From Lucifuga dentata (taxonomy: Eukaryota > Chordata > Actinopteri > Ophidiiformes > Bythitidae): a stretch of 64,000 bases of DNA. A program made the translations under genes and the position numbers. The notes below the pieces were generated by a model. The model was given only the letters and a program-made list of their open reading frames with translations. It made no database searches and was not told the DNA's origin. Shown in pieces: positions 28,012-40,340 of the stretch. How positions within the stretch are numbered: position 1 is the stretch's first letter; each line of letters opens with the position of its first letter. The stretch spans positions 178,015 to 242,014 of the forward strand of contig VXCM01001574.1 of NCBI GenBank assembly GCA_014773175.1, in the 5' to 3' direction.

Positions 28012-31000
28012 TAGATAGATATAGATAGGTATATATAGATATAGATATATATAGATAGATAGATAGATATGCACACTATAATTGATTTAATCTTTTTTAT
28101 GATCATGTTTAATCCACTTCTGTCCATGAAAGGGGCATAATATGCTTTGTTTTGTTATTTCCCTCATTTTTCTAGCATGATATAGTAGGAAGTGTGTGTT
28201 GAATCTTGTGTCAGTGTTGCAAAACTTGAGATTTATGATTATAGACATGTATCCATTAAGACAAACCCATAAGTCCTGCACTGCCATGAAAACCTTTATT
28301 TATTTATATATTTTTTTTTATTTATTTATTTTTTTGTTTTGTCCTTTATTTTATTAACACGTACATCAACATGTAACACACACGAATGTGCCTGCCTGCA
28401 CACCTGGTTAGACGCACCCACCAAATATGAGGCTAGTGCCCAAGTGTGTGGCCAACATCTGTGTTTCACAGTCTGTGGGTGTTGCCAGCTCAGGGCCTGA
28501 TGCAGCTGGCCAATCATACCCAAGAAACTGTTTTCACTCAGTGTGCACAGAAGCGCTGCAACAAGGGAGAGCATAAGTGGATATTTTACACAATAAAGTA
28601 TTGCAGAGTTTGGGACTCCTCAATGAAAGTCAGAATATGGAAATCTAATTGATATGTCCTATTTAAAAATAAGTTTATTAAAGGACAGTACCACCCATTT
28701 TGCATGTTTGAGCCTAATATATTCAGTTTTCATATATGTAAGGTTACTGACAATTNTACCACCCATTTTGCATGTTTGAGCCTAATATATTCAGTTTTCA
28801 TATATGTAAGGTTACTGACAATTGTTTCCTAAAGCATACTACTGGAACAGTGAGTTAATTGTTTTTTTTTGTTTTGTTTTGTTTTCCCTCCTTCCAGACT
28901 GCCATTGGTTTCAGTTCATTATGGTACGCTATTAAAATCAACTTGAAACCTTCTTGGGATAGGTAATCCATCATCGTGATCAATACGTATATTCAGGTTT
29001 TTTTTTTTAAGTTTCGTAATTTTAGTGTTTAGGAACAACGTGGAATAACTGTATGTCTCCACCAGGGAATATAGTCCCAAAAGAAGACCTATGTTCATGG
29101 AAAAATTTAAACGACCATGACTTCATAAGGCTGGGTAACTATCAGCAGGCAAAACATCGATTTTTGAGTGTATCACTTGAATATTTGATTTTGAAAGATT
29201 AAGAGATTTTGCAAAATATCAGGAAAGCTGAAATACAGTTTTATCCTTTGGGAAATGATTGTCAGTAACATTATGTGTATGAAAATTGATGGGCTCAAAC
29301 ATACAAAATGGTATGGTCATTTAATGCTGCATTGGTTGCGACTGAATTGTGTTTTTTATAATTATAATATTGTAACAGAAATCATTTGATAAAAAAGCTT
29401 TTGCTTTGGGAACAGGGTCAGGTTTTACATTTTATTTATGTATAATTAACAGGCAAACAACACGCCTGCAGCATCAGTAACTGGCCAGATTTGCAAATAT
29501 GTTAATGCAGCAAGAATTATTAAGAACTTAATGTTGTGAGCATTTCTGGTGGGAATATACCTCAGTTAGCAAAACCGCTCATTAAAGCCTGATCCTCCTC
29601 AGGTAATGTTGATCCTAATGCATATTTGATAGACCACACAGAATATTAAGCTGAAGTATCTGAGCTAGTTTCGTGCTAAAATGTTCTTCATTCATATTCT
29701 TCTGTGAGATCAAATCAAGAGTTAAAGTAAAAGTTGAAGTAGCTGTTGGAGAAGCAGGTTTTCTCACATGAACCCTTAAGTGGAATTATAGAGCACTGAA
29801 GTGAATAATTAACTCCCTCTCCTCCATCGAAAAACTTTCAACATGCTGCTCATAGGCCAACCGGGATTGGGGGGAGGGGGGGGACTTGTGTTATCCTAAG
29901 AAAAGATTTGCACTATTTCACCATTTTCTTATCGTCAGCAAGTCCCTTGTAAAGAACAAAACCAGCAATGATTTGATCCAACCCACAGTTTACCTGTCTC
30001 TGTATTCCTTTCAGATTCTGCAATTACTCTTTCCCATGTGTTATTGTACTGTTGAAAATAGTTTCAAACAATCCAATGTGTACAAAAAAAAATGTTTGGT
30101 TTAAAAAAATGGTGAAAATATCATTGGCTTCAAAAATGAAACTACTTGCTGAGTTGTGTTTTAAGAGACTAAAGGCTGCTCACAATGCATCTGTTGACAT
30201 ATTACTGTTAAATAGATGTTGCCTAGATGAGGTGGATTACTGCATGGGCTTTCTTATAAGGCTTCTGCTTATGAAATCAGTAACAGAATGAAGGATTTTG
30301 TGTTCAGTAAATGTTGGAATGTGAGAAGGTATAATAAGCTCTGGCTTCAGCCAACACCTTTTCATTGCTGGTGAGATGTTTTTATTTTAATTTGTTAATT
30401 TGCTGTTTGGAGTTGTACGTTTTGGAGGTGTGTTTGTTGAGAACATTCACAAAAAAAATTTAAAGGCTACAGACTGAAATAAAGGAATAAATTAAAAAAA
30501 ACAAAAATAAAAAACACAGATCTGCAGAATGAATGGGGAATGAATGGGGATTTTCACTGAACGCAGCAGACAGGGAAATCGTAATGCATTGACAAGCAGA
30601 GTAAAATTGTTCTGGTTAAGTTTTTTTGTGGTCTGTTGACAATAAGAGAAAGATTAAATATCAAAAGCCTTTCACTGTAAATATGTGGAACCACATGAAC
30701 TTGAAGCAGAGTGTCATGGTTGGTTTGCAAAGGAAATGAGTAAGAGAGCCTCAGTTTTTATTGTGAAAAGAAGTGTTAGCCATCAGATTTTCAACTTGTT
30801 TTTCTTATAAACCATTTTGATTTCCACAGAAAATAAGGTTTACGATTCCCACAGGCCTGCAAACATCTCACAGTCTCTTAAAGAATTACACATGCTAATG
30901 CCTCAAACACGACTTTTCAAGGTGTGTACTCTTTTAAAAAATCACTTTTAACAAGTTGCAGGTCACACACACAAAAACATTCATTTGTGTATCTCTTAGA

Positions 31001-31310
31001 ACGAAATGTGTGAGGATCTTACGGCTTTGATAGTCACAGAGCTGATTTTCTACATAAACTCTAAAGTCTTTTGGAAAAAAAAATGAATCGGAAATCCATC
31101 TGGCTCTCTAGTACACCTAACAAAAAAGAAAGTGCAGGGAATTCGTGGCCAAGGACAGATAACAAAATTAGCGTTTTACTGTGATAGCTCACCTCCAACA
31201 GAAAGAAGAGGAAATAAAGATGAGAATAAAGGAGGAAGTAGAAATTCTCTCCTTTTTATTTGCACAGGGTTTGTGCCTAATTACTTCTGCACAGTAACAT
31301 CAACCACCCT

Positions 31311-31347
<37 letters not shown>

Positions 31348-34337
31348 CGCGCATGCATGCATGGTGTAAAATGAGGACATCGCTTACAGGTCTCTTAATT
31401 AATGTAAAATGGGGAAAAGTGTCTAGTTTGTCCAGTTTTTTTTTTTTTTTTTTTTGCACAACTTGGTGAGCCGTGCATGCAGGACTTCTGTCACACATTG
31501 CAGCTCTTTTTGGCATATCCAGTCTGCGTAACATCTAGACTGCCTTAACATTTCACACACACACACACATACACGTCAGTGTTGGTTTATTGCCCAGATA
31601 TCACGACTTCAAGCTGTTAAAGTGTAATGTAATGAACAGGAAGGTTTTGTGAAATTGCAAACTTGAAGAAGCAGTGGACCAGTTCCAGCTCCACAGTTTG
31701 ATGTGCAGAGAAACGCTATAAATAAATGCAGAATGCATGAACATTCAGCTGCTGTGACCCAGGTTCAATTTCCCAACTCAGGATGACTGTGAGTGAAGTT
31801 TTAATTTTCAGTTCAAGTGTTTTTTCCTCTAATCTAACCATGACCAGTGGAGGTTTGGCAGGCAGGCTTTGCCTCTGGCTCAGCTCTAACACCTATTTAA
31901 ACTTCCAACAGACGTCTTGAGTTCACTGGATGGACATGCATAGTGGTTGACTTTAAATCAGACTAATTTGCTATGCATTCTGGGTAAATCAAGGATCATT
32001 AAAAAAAAAGCCAAGGGTAAATGAATTGAGAGCTTCAAGCTGAAAACCTTTGCTGAGCAGAACAGCTCTGCTCCTGGAGAATGAGAATGTTTATGCTATT
32101 GTGAAAATTCAGTGGCATGAATAAAAAGCAGAAGGCTTTGATCCATCGGTCCATCCATCCATCCATTCAGCCAGCTCTCCATTCTCTTTACCTGTGCAGG
32201 GTTGTGAGGGGCTGAAATATATCCCAGCATTCACTGGGCAGGAAGGAAGGTTCATTCACATTATCATAAAATATTATCTGCATTTACTTTTTTATTTGCT
32301 GTTTCTAAATAGAAATAGTTTTGAGAGTCATTTGGTATAACCATTTATTTTTGTTATTGACTTATCTCAGCCTTGTGGATTAGCTGGGTTAGGGCTAATG
32401 AGACATGTATGTTTTCTTATTTTTGTATTAATGCACAAAACTGTTGGAAAAAAAACAAAATATGCATTATAATAATAAACATAAAATTGCTCATTCAGGG
32501 GAAAAATTATTTACATTTTCTAAGTTCCCTCTCTTTTGTCTGTGCGTATGGTGTGTGTGTGTGTGTGTCGTGTATGTATTTCTCTTTGTAGGTAAAATGT
32601 TTCTTCTAGAGAATAACACCATTGACACAGGAGAAGTGGATGTGGGAAGACGAGCTATACAAGATGTCCCACCAGGTTGATTACATACACACACACACAC
32701 ACACACATGCACCACTAAAGTGTGAAGTTTCTCACAAAACATATTCACTGATTATTATAGATAAATCTGTTCACATATCTGACTATATTGACTGACTATA
32801 TTGAATTTTCATTGCAACAACACATAATAAAGTTGATATATGTTTTGTTTTTAATTTGTAAGTTTGAGCACTGAGGCAAGAATATGCAATTAAAAATGTC
32901 ACCACAGCAACACAGAAATGCAGCAGTTTAATGTTAAACAGTGATTTTTCCCACTGATATTATAAAATTAATATGTTGTAGTTTATGCATATTGATTAAC
33001 AATATGTAGGATACAAACGATCATAGATACTAATACATTTTGGATTGTTTTTCTTCTGGTTTAAAGCGCAGAGTGAAATTCTTCACAAAAGTCAGGAGCA
33101 TTCTTATTATATTGTAATTCTTGTTATTTAAAAATTGCTAACCCTTGTTTGTTTGTTTGTTTGTTTGTTTGTTTATTGTTTTCTTTCTCCAAGGTGTGTT
33201 TTGGCGGTCTCAGCTGTACATCGACCAACCACAGTTCCTGAAATTTAACATCTCAGTCCAGAGAGATGCTCTGGTTGGGGTGTATGGACGCAAAGGCCTG
33301 CCGCCCTCACACACACAGGTAGGATATGCACACATAGATATGCACACACACATTCACGTGAGGGTGCTCTCCATTACGAACGAGTCTGAAAGACCTTTAC
33401 ATGGACAGAACCAAACTGGTGTAAGTAGCATGCAGGATTCCAGCACAATCAGGTTTATATCCACATATGCATTACCAGCCAACAATGCTCATTACAGACC
33501 AGAAAGCAACATTTTTGGATATATTCAAAATGAGAGAAACCTTTGGCAATTGTATTAGTAACATGAGAAAAAAATGGAAAGTTCATGAAAGGTCAGCAGT
33601 ATCATTACAGGACCATACCACCCATTTTGCATGTTTGAGCCTAATATAGTGTTTCATATTTGTTATGTTACTGACAACCATTTCTCAAAGGATAAAACCA
33701 TATTTCAGCTTTTCTGATATTTTGCAAAGTTTCTTAATCTTTCAAAATCAAATATTCAAGCGATACACCCACCTTAAAAATTAATGTTATGGCTGCTAAT
33801 AGGTATGCAGCCTTATGAGGTCACATTCGTTAAAACGTTTACGTAACTTCTAAAAAACCTGAATATATGTCTTATTCGCAATGATGGTGCCTATCCCAAG
33901 AACATTTCAAGTATCAAGAAGTTGATTTTAATAGCGTACCAGAATGTACTGAACCAATGGCGGTCTGGAAGGTAGGAAAAAAAAAAAAACTCACCGTTGC
34001 AGTAGTATGCTTTGGGAAATGATTGTCAGTAATCTTACATGTATGAAAATTGAATATATTAGGCTCAAACATGCAAAATGGTTGGTATGGTCCTTTAATA
34101 TTCTTCTTCTAAGGACAGTACTCAATTACAGCAAAATTAATTTCAAAATATCAAATCATTACTTTTTCGCAATATCTTTTTTATGAGCTAAGCTATGAAT
34201 TGGAAATTACGACTTTGGCGACTATGTTGCTGCCAGAGTAAAAGTCAGGGTAACCTCAGAATTCAACTGAGGACCATGAATGCATCATGCTTAATTTCAC
34301 TGTAATCTCTCCAACAGGGTTTCAAGATATCTGTACC

Positions 34338-34385
<48 letters not shown>

Positions 34386-37300
34386 TACTGTGGCTAAAAA
34401 TGAATTTTCTTTAAGGACCGTGACAAATCTGGTCCTCCCAAGAAAACCTCATGGGGAAAAGAAAAATGGATGAAACTTTGAGAGAGAGAGAGAGAAAGAG
34501 AGAGATGGTTAAGTGTGAAACAGGTTAAAACATGGATCATGGAACTGAGAGAAGAATTCACATAAAATGAAGAAAAACAATAACATAGGATTTCGGTCAG
34601 TACAGTCCAACAGCACTTTTGCTCAGGCTAGAAGGGGGGAGATTTAGGAGGTGCAACACACAAAGCATGTTGGACTTCTAGTCAAGCACTTCAGAAGCAG
34701 TTTAAAGGTGTGTTCTTGACCCACCAGAGTCAAATCACAAATCTCAGGAGAAGCCCTTTTCTTATGGATGTCACCACAATATAATCTCATCAGATTGGGT
34801 TTTTGGCACATCCTTATTGTATATTTTGGGTTTGTTGTTGTGTGTCTACATGCACTGTTATAAAGATTTGCAGTTAATAACAAAGTAGCTAAGCTCCTTA
34901 CAAACCTAAGCTTCTCACAAACCTCAACTATCCTTTTACTGACGACAATGACTATATCTGTGTGTGGTGAATCATGTCTGCTATCAAGGGACTAATCCAC
35001 TTATCAGCAAAGGACAGCTTGATACAATGCGACCTCCTCCACCACTCAGTGTTAGCACATTAGCTAATAGATGAGTGTGTGTGCGTATGTGTCTGACCTT
35101 GGCATAGCCTGAGCCATCTGAGTTCTTTTTACGTGGGTTTTCATTTCTATCACACTATGAGTTGGAATACATCGGCAATGCTAACAGTTGAAATACACCA
35201 TGACCTTGGAAGATACTTATTTCGAATTGGCAGCCAGGTTTAGTTCTCATGAACAGCTTAATCACCATTCTAAATCAGCAATTAGGCAGTGCAGTAAGGT
35301 GTTATTTATTTATTTTTTTTGTTGTTTTTTTTTTTTTTTTNTTTTTTTTTTTTTTTATTACCTGTAGGAAACCAGAAGTAGTGATAATGTTTGCCTCAAG
35401 GCTGTGTTAAAGGACCATAACACCCATTTTGCATGTTTGAGCCTAATATATTAAATTTTTCATACATGCAATGTTACTGACAATCATTTCCCAAATAATA
35501 AAACCGTATATTTCAGCTTTCCTGATATTTTGCTAAATCTCTTAATCAAAATCAAATATTCAAGTGATGCACCCACCTTAAAATCAATGTTTCACCTGCT
35601 AATAGTTACACAGCCTTATGAAGTCACTGTTGTTTAAATTTTTCAATAAACGCAGGTCTTCTTGTGGGACTATACTCTCCAGTGGGGACAAACATTCACT
35701 CTGTGCTTTTTATTGTGCTTAAACGCTAAAATTACAAAACTTCGAAAAAACCTGAATANTCACTCTGTGCTTTTTATTGTGCTTAAACGCTAAAATTACA
35801 AAACTTCGAAAAAACCTGAATATACGTCTTGTTCACAGTGATGGATTACCTATCCCGAGAACATTTCAAGTATCAATAAGTTGATTTTAACAGCGTACCA
35901 GAATGAACTGAAACCAATGGCGGTCTGGAAGGTAGGAAAAACATTTTTTAACTCACTGTTCCAGTCGTACGCTTTGGGAAATGATTGTCAGTAATGTTAC
36001 ATGTATGAAAATTGAATATATTAGGCTCAAACATGCAAAATGGGTGGTATGGTGCTTTAATGTGTATGTGGACGAGACAGTAGGCGTGTGTAAAATATGA
36101 TGTAATTGCGGCCAAAACAGCCAGTCGTGGAGGCTGCTTTTGAGCTCGCATGGTCGCGCACCACTCCATTTTGGAAACAGCGTGGACAGCACTTGTGTGA
36201 TGTAAAACATGCCTAAATGAAATCACTTGTTTAGAGCTGCAGTTGGCCAAGAGCTTAGGGAAAAACCAATTTGACCACTGGAAGATTTGCACGCCTGTTG
36301 TTGTTTCTAGATTTCTCTGTACGATCTAAATGTTCTGGTTAAAAGTTTTTTTTTAGATGACGTATAGTGTGTAATAGTGTGTGTAAGCATTCCTGTGTGT
36401 TTGTCTCCAGTACGACTTCGTGGAACTCCTCGATGGCAGCCGTCTTATTTCCAAAGACAAACGAGCACTGAGTGACGTGGACGTGGCATACGCGGTGCAC
36501 TCAGCTGCTACTCATGAGGAGGAAGGTGGGGGTGGAGCCAGGCACGCACGGTCGGTGAACGTGCACGAGGCCGGCTTCATTCAGTACCTGGACACGGGCA
36601 TCTGGCATCTGGCTTTTTATAACGATGGACGCAACACGGAACAAGTCTCCTACAACACCATCATGATAGGTGAGAATTAGCATTTAAGCTTTACAAAGAC
36701 AGGATCTAAACATATATACGATTTTGATTTTGATAGTGTAATATAATCGAGATTAATGTATTGAACCTTGTCAAAGTGTCAAAACTTGAGAAATATATCC
36801 AGTTAGACAGCGTCATTGTTCCAGAACTGCCCTGAAAGCTTCTTTTTTGATTTGTCCTTTACTTTAGTAATATCTTTTTTTGTCAACATGTGATTTTATC
36901 TGCTTACACACCTTGTTACACACGCACACGCACACACACAAAGTATGAGGTTAGTGAGCCAATTTTTGTCCGGCATCTGTGTTTTAAAAGGTCCTTTAGA
37001 CATTACCAGTTCAGGCCTGACTAAGGTGGCCAATTACAGAGCTGACTTTTTGAAGTGGGTCTTAAAGAGACAGTACCTCCCCATCGTCTCTCAGTGTGCA
37101 CAGTGGTGCTGTAGCAAGAGCCTGCAGAAACTGATCAATGTGTTTTTGCACATTAAAGCATTGAACATCTTTCAAAATGTAGCCCTAAATGACAATAAGT
37201 ACATGGAAATCTGTATAATATGTCACCTTTAATGAACGATATCTTTTTTTGGATTATAAATTAATGTTTATATGACAAACCCTTAAGAGAGATTGTTTCC

Positions 37301-37676
37301 CAAGATGTACGAGTACTAGACTACTGGTACTGCAAAACATTTCATTTATATTACTTATCCTTATAGAATGGAATTGAAATAAAGATTTTTTTTCTGACAA
37401 ATAGGTATGTGTGTGTTTGTGTGTCTGTGTGTGTGTCAGGAAATAGCCAGTTATGTGTGGCAGAGAGCCAACAGAGGAAGAGAGAGAGAAAGAGTAAGAG
37501 AGTGAGTGGGGGGGAGCAAGCAGCAGGATAATTGGATGTAAGAATGTGTTGATTGGGCTGACTGGCTGTAACTACGGCAACCACAAAGGACCAATCTGTC
37601 GCTGTGTGTATGTGTGTGTTTGGTTAAGATATAAGGTTGCATTTCAAGCCTATCCAATTAACTTCCACCCTTAAAC

Positions 37677-37707
<31 letters not shown>

Positions 37708-37741
37708 TTCACTTTCTCTCTTTCTAAATCAGAGTCGNAAC

Positions 37742-37772
<31 letters not shown>

Positions 37773-37915
37773 TTCACTTTCTCTCTTTCTAAATCAGAGT
37801 CGATTATGGAGTGTCCTCAGAATTGTCATGGAAACGGAGAGTGTCTCTCAGGAGTATGCCACTGTTTCCCAGGGTTCCTTGGACCTGACTGCTCTCGAGG
37901 TAAAAAATGCACATG

Positions 37916-37953
<38 letters not shown>

Positions 37954-37978
37954 CCACCACCCATAGACAGCCAGTAAN

Positions 37979-38036
<58 letters not shown>

Positions 38037-40287
38037 TTTCCCTCCCTTCCTCTCTTCTATTTTTCTCAAAGGAGCACTAACCTATTTGCTTAAGAATTCC
38101 TTTTTTTCCGACTTTTTCTGCGTGATCAGCTCTTCGTAATTCAGTCATTAGTTCACACAGGTCAGACTTCATGGTGTGCACCGCAGCCTTCAATAATTTT
38201 GTTCTGCACGTCCTCGTGAGCTAGCTTTGTTTGCTGTACGGGGTCAGGTTGAGACCGTGCCACTGGACCGGAGCTTATGCTGCCGGGAATGTGCATGTCC
38301 TACTTTTTACTGGCACAGCTCAATTGGAGAACCCTTCATCCAAACAACTTTACACGTGACACTGCACATCCTTGGGTCCTGAGCAATAAACCTACCAAAT
38401 ATGAACTTCATACAGTAGAGATATGGATGCCACAGACAGACAGACAGAGATTTCTGCCTTTGTAGTTAGATAATTTATAGCTGTGGATCATAACTAGATA
38501 ACTAAAGGTTAGTGTTACTAGTTAGATTGTAACTCATAGATGATAGAAAAACAGGGACAAAGTGTTTGTGACGTCTCCTGTAGGTTTCTGATAGGAAGAA
38601 TTGAAATCAGTCTGTGATTTCACTCATTTTTCTGAGAGGAAATTCGTGAAAAATAGTGTGTCATGGAAAATGGATGTGTATACATGCATGAATGTATAAT
38701 ACATACATGTATTTGTATGTTTGTATATTTATTAGAGATGATATCATGTATTTTTGGACAAATTGTGGTTGCATGCATAGTATTTCTGCAGCTGTTCTGT
38801 AACAAAAGAGGTAAATATGAGGTGAACATAAGCATATTTAAATATTCTGCATTCAATTTGCATTGAATATTTCTTTATTAATGGTTTGGAAACCCAATGT
38901 ATAAAGGAAGAGCATCAAAAATATAGCACAAAAACAGAGGTATCAGTCTTCACAAAGCATAAACAACTTTAATAGAGCAACTATTCTTATTGCCCATGCA
39001 GTGATAGATTTAATAAGCAATTTTAAGATTCATTTTTGAGATTTTAAAAATCTAAACTGTAAATCTTTAAAAACAAAACTTGAGATATGTCAATACTTCT
39101 GCTCCATTTAACCCTGAGTTAAGTGTTCTTATGATTGAATTAGGATACAGTAATATCAAAAATGAAATCATTAATTCTCACATTCTAATTGTTTAGGAGA
39201 GCGTATTGATTGCCCCGTTGTCATGAAGACATTTGTGGACTTAGACTAAGGAGAAATCAGCACATTTTAGGTCAAGTGTCGAACCCATCAGCCTGTTGAT
39301 GATGTGTGTAATTGCTCTGTCTCTCTGTGTGTGTGTTGCAGCCTCCTGTCCGGTACTGTGCAGTGGGAATGGTCAGTACTCGCGTGGTCGCTGTCAGTGC
39401 TACAGTGGCTGGAAGGGCACAGAGTGCGACGTACCGGCTAACCAGTGCATCGACATCCACTGCGGAGGACACGGAATCTGCATTATGGGTGCCTGCATCT
39501 GCAACACCGGCTATAAGGGTGACAACTGTGAGGAAGGTAAGAAAAAAGTGTCATGGATGGTTCATGTGATGTTCATGGAAAAAAATATACATCAGGGTGC
39601 ATATGTTAAATGCGCCCCTGGTTATTCCAAGCTCAGACCACATGGTTTTAGTTCTGATTTTCCTGTCCAGATTTTTTGTTTTTTTTTTCCTGATCTCAGA
39701 CAAAAATGTCAAGTCTGAGCAAAATCAGTTCTTGTGCCCATCACTGGCACCCGTTAAATCGTGACTCTGTCTAGGAGCCATTGTAGAAAACCCAAGAATA
39801 TTTGAGATTATTGGTGCACAATCTAAAATGATCTCCTAGTTTGTGAATATACGACAAGTTGCTAGATTGTCAATGAGCAGTGGGAGGAGGCAGAAGCGAC
39901 AAAAGCAACAACGTGGCTTTGTGCCACTTTTTCTTCTTTTCTTTAGCTCCTCCTTGCTTGGGTCCATATTGACAAAATCACAATGACTTCTTGTATGTTT
40001 TATCTTCTCACGTGAGATTTCACACGTTTTCACTTCTTGTGTGTGGTTTTGTGAGTATCATTTCAGACGCTGATCATCTCCTCTCTCTGGTGAAAGATCT
40101 TTTCCTGCACCTTGTCTGTGTTGTGTAGTGTGTGAAGTTGTTTTATTGTAGGTCCAGTATCACATATAAAGGGTATATAGAGGCCCATAAAAGCAATGGC
40201 TCCTGTGACCACATGCATTCCCAAACCCGCAACATTACAACCATGCTTGGGAGCAGGACTGAACCCCTCTGTATTGTCATAAAAAGC

Positions 40288-40340
<53 letters not shown>

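Larger units (their letters stand above)
25970..32591 (+). other. tenm3: tenm3 intron, 6.6 kb
   Basis: It contains (AT)n/poly-T with N at 26052, dispersed repeats at 26071-26450 and 26405-26810, a G run with N at 26892 and (TA/GATA)n at 27976-28075. Two TTAA-type elements (about 28128-28665 and 28678-29324), GT repeats near 31311 and an L2-like 3' tail near 32145 follow. The 29330-31130 stretch shows nothing recognisable. Confidence 0.75.
33319..36410 (+). other. tenm3: tenm3 intron, 3.1 kb
   Basis: It holds two same-orientation copies of one TTAA transposon family (33605-34098, 35407-36060), CA and GA repeats at 34339-34381 and 34481-34505, poly-T with N at 35341 and a 63-bp duplication around N at 35759. 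The 34510-35280 stretch shows nothing recognisable. Confidence 0.8.

Noticed and set aside
33145..33558. Extension of the 33194 exon to a 137-codon open frame
   Set aside because: Teneurin similarity stops exactly at CAG|gtagga and resumes at 36411 in the correct phase; the extension is intron read-through.
35953..36292. Overlapping minus-strand open frames of about 85-114 codons
   Set aside because: They lie across a transposon end; the same peptides (FACLSLI) appear wherever this terminal repeat occurs.
37732..37797. Alternative acceptor for EGF1 at 37734
   Set aside because: It is the upstream copy of a 64-bp block duplicated around an N and does not lead into an open frame.
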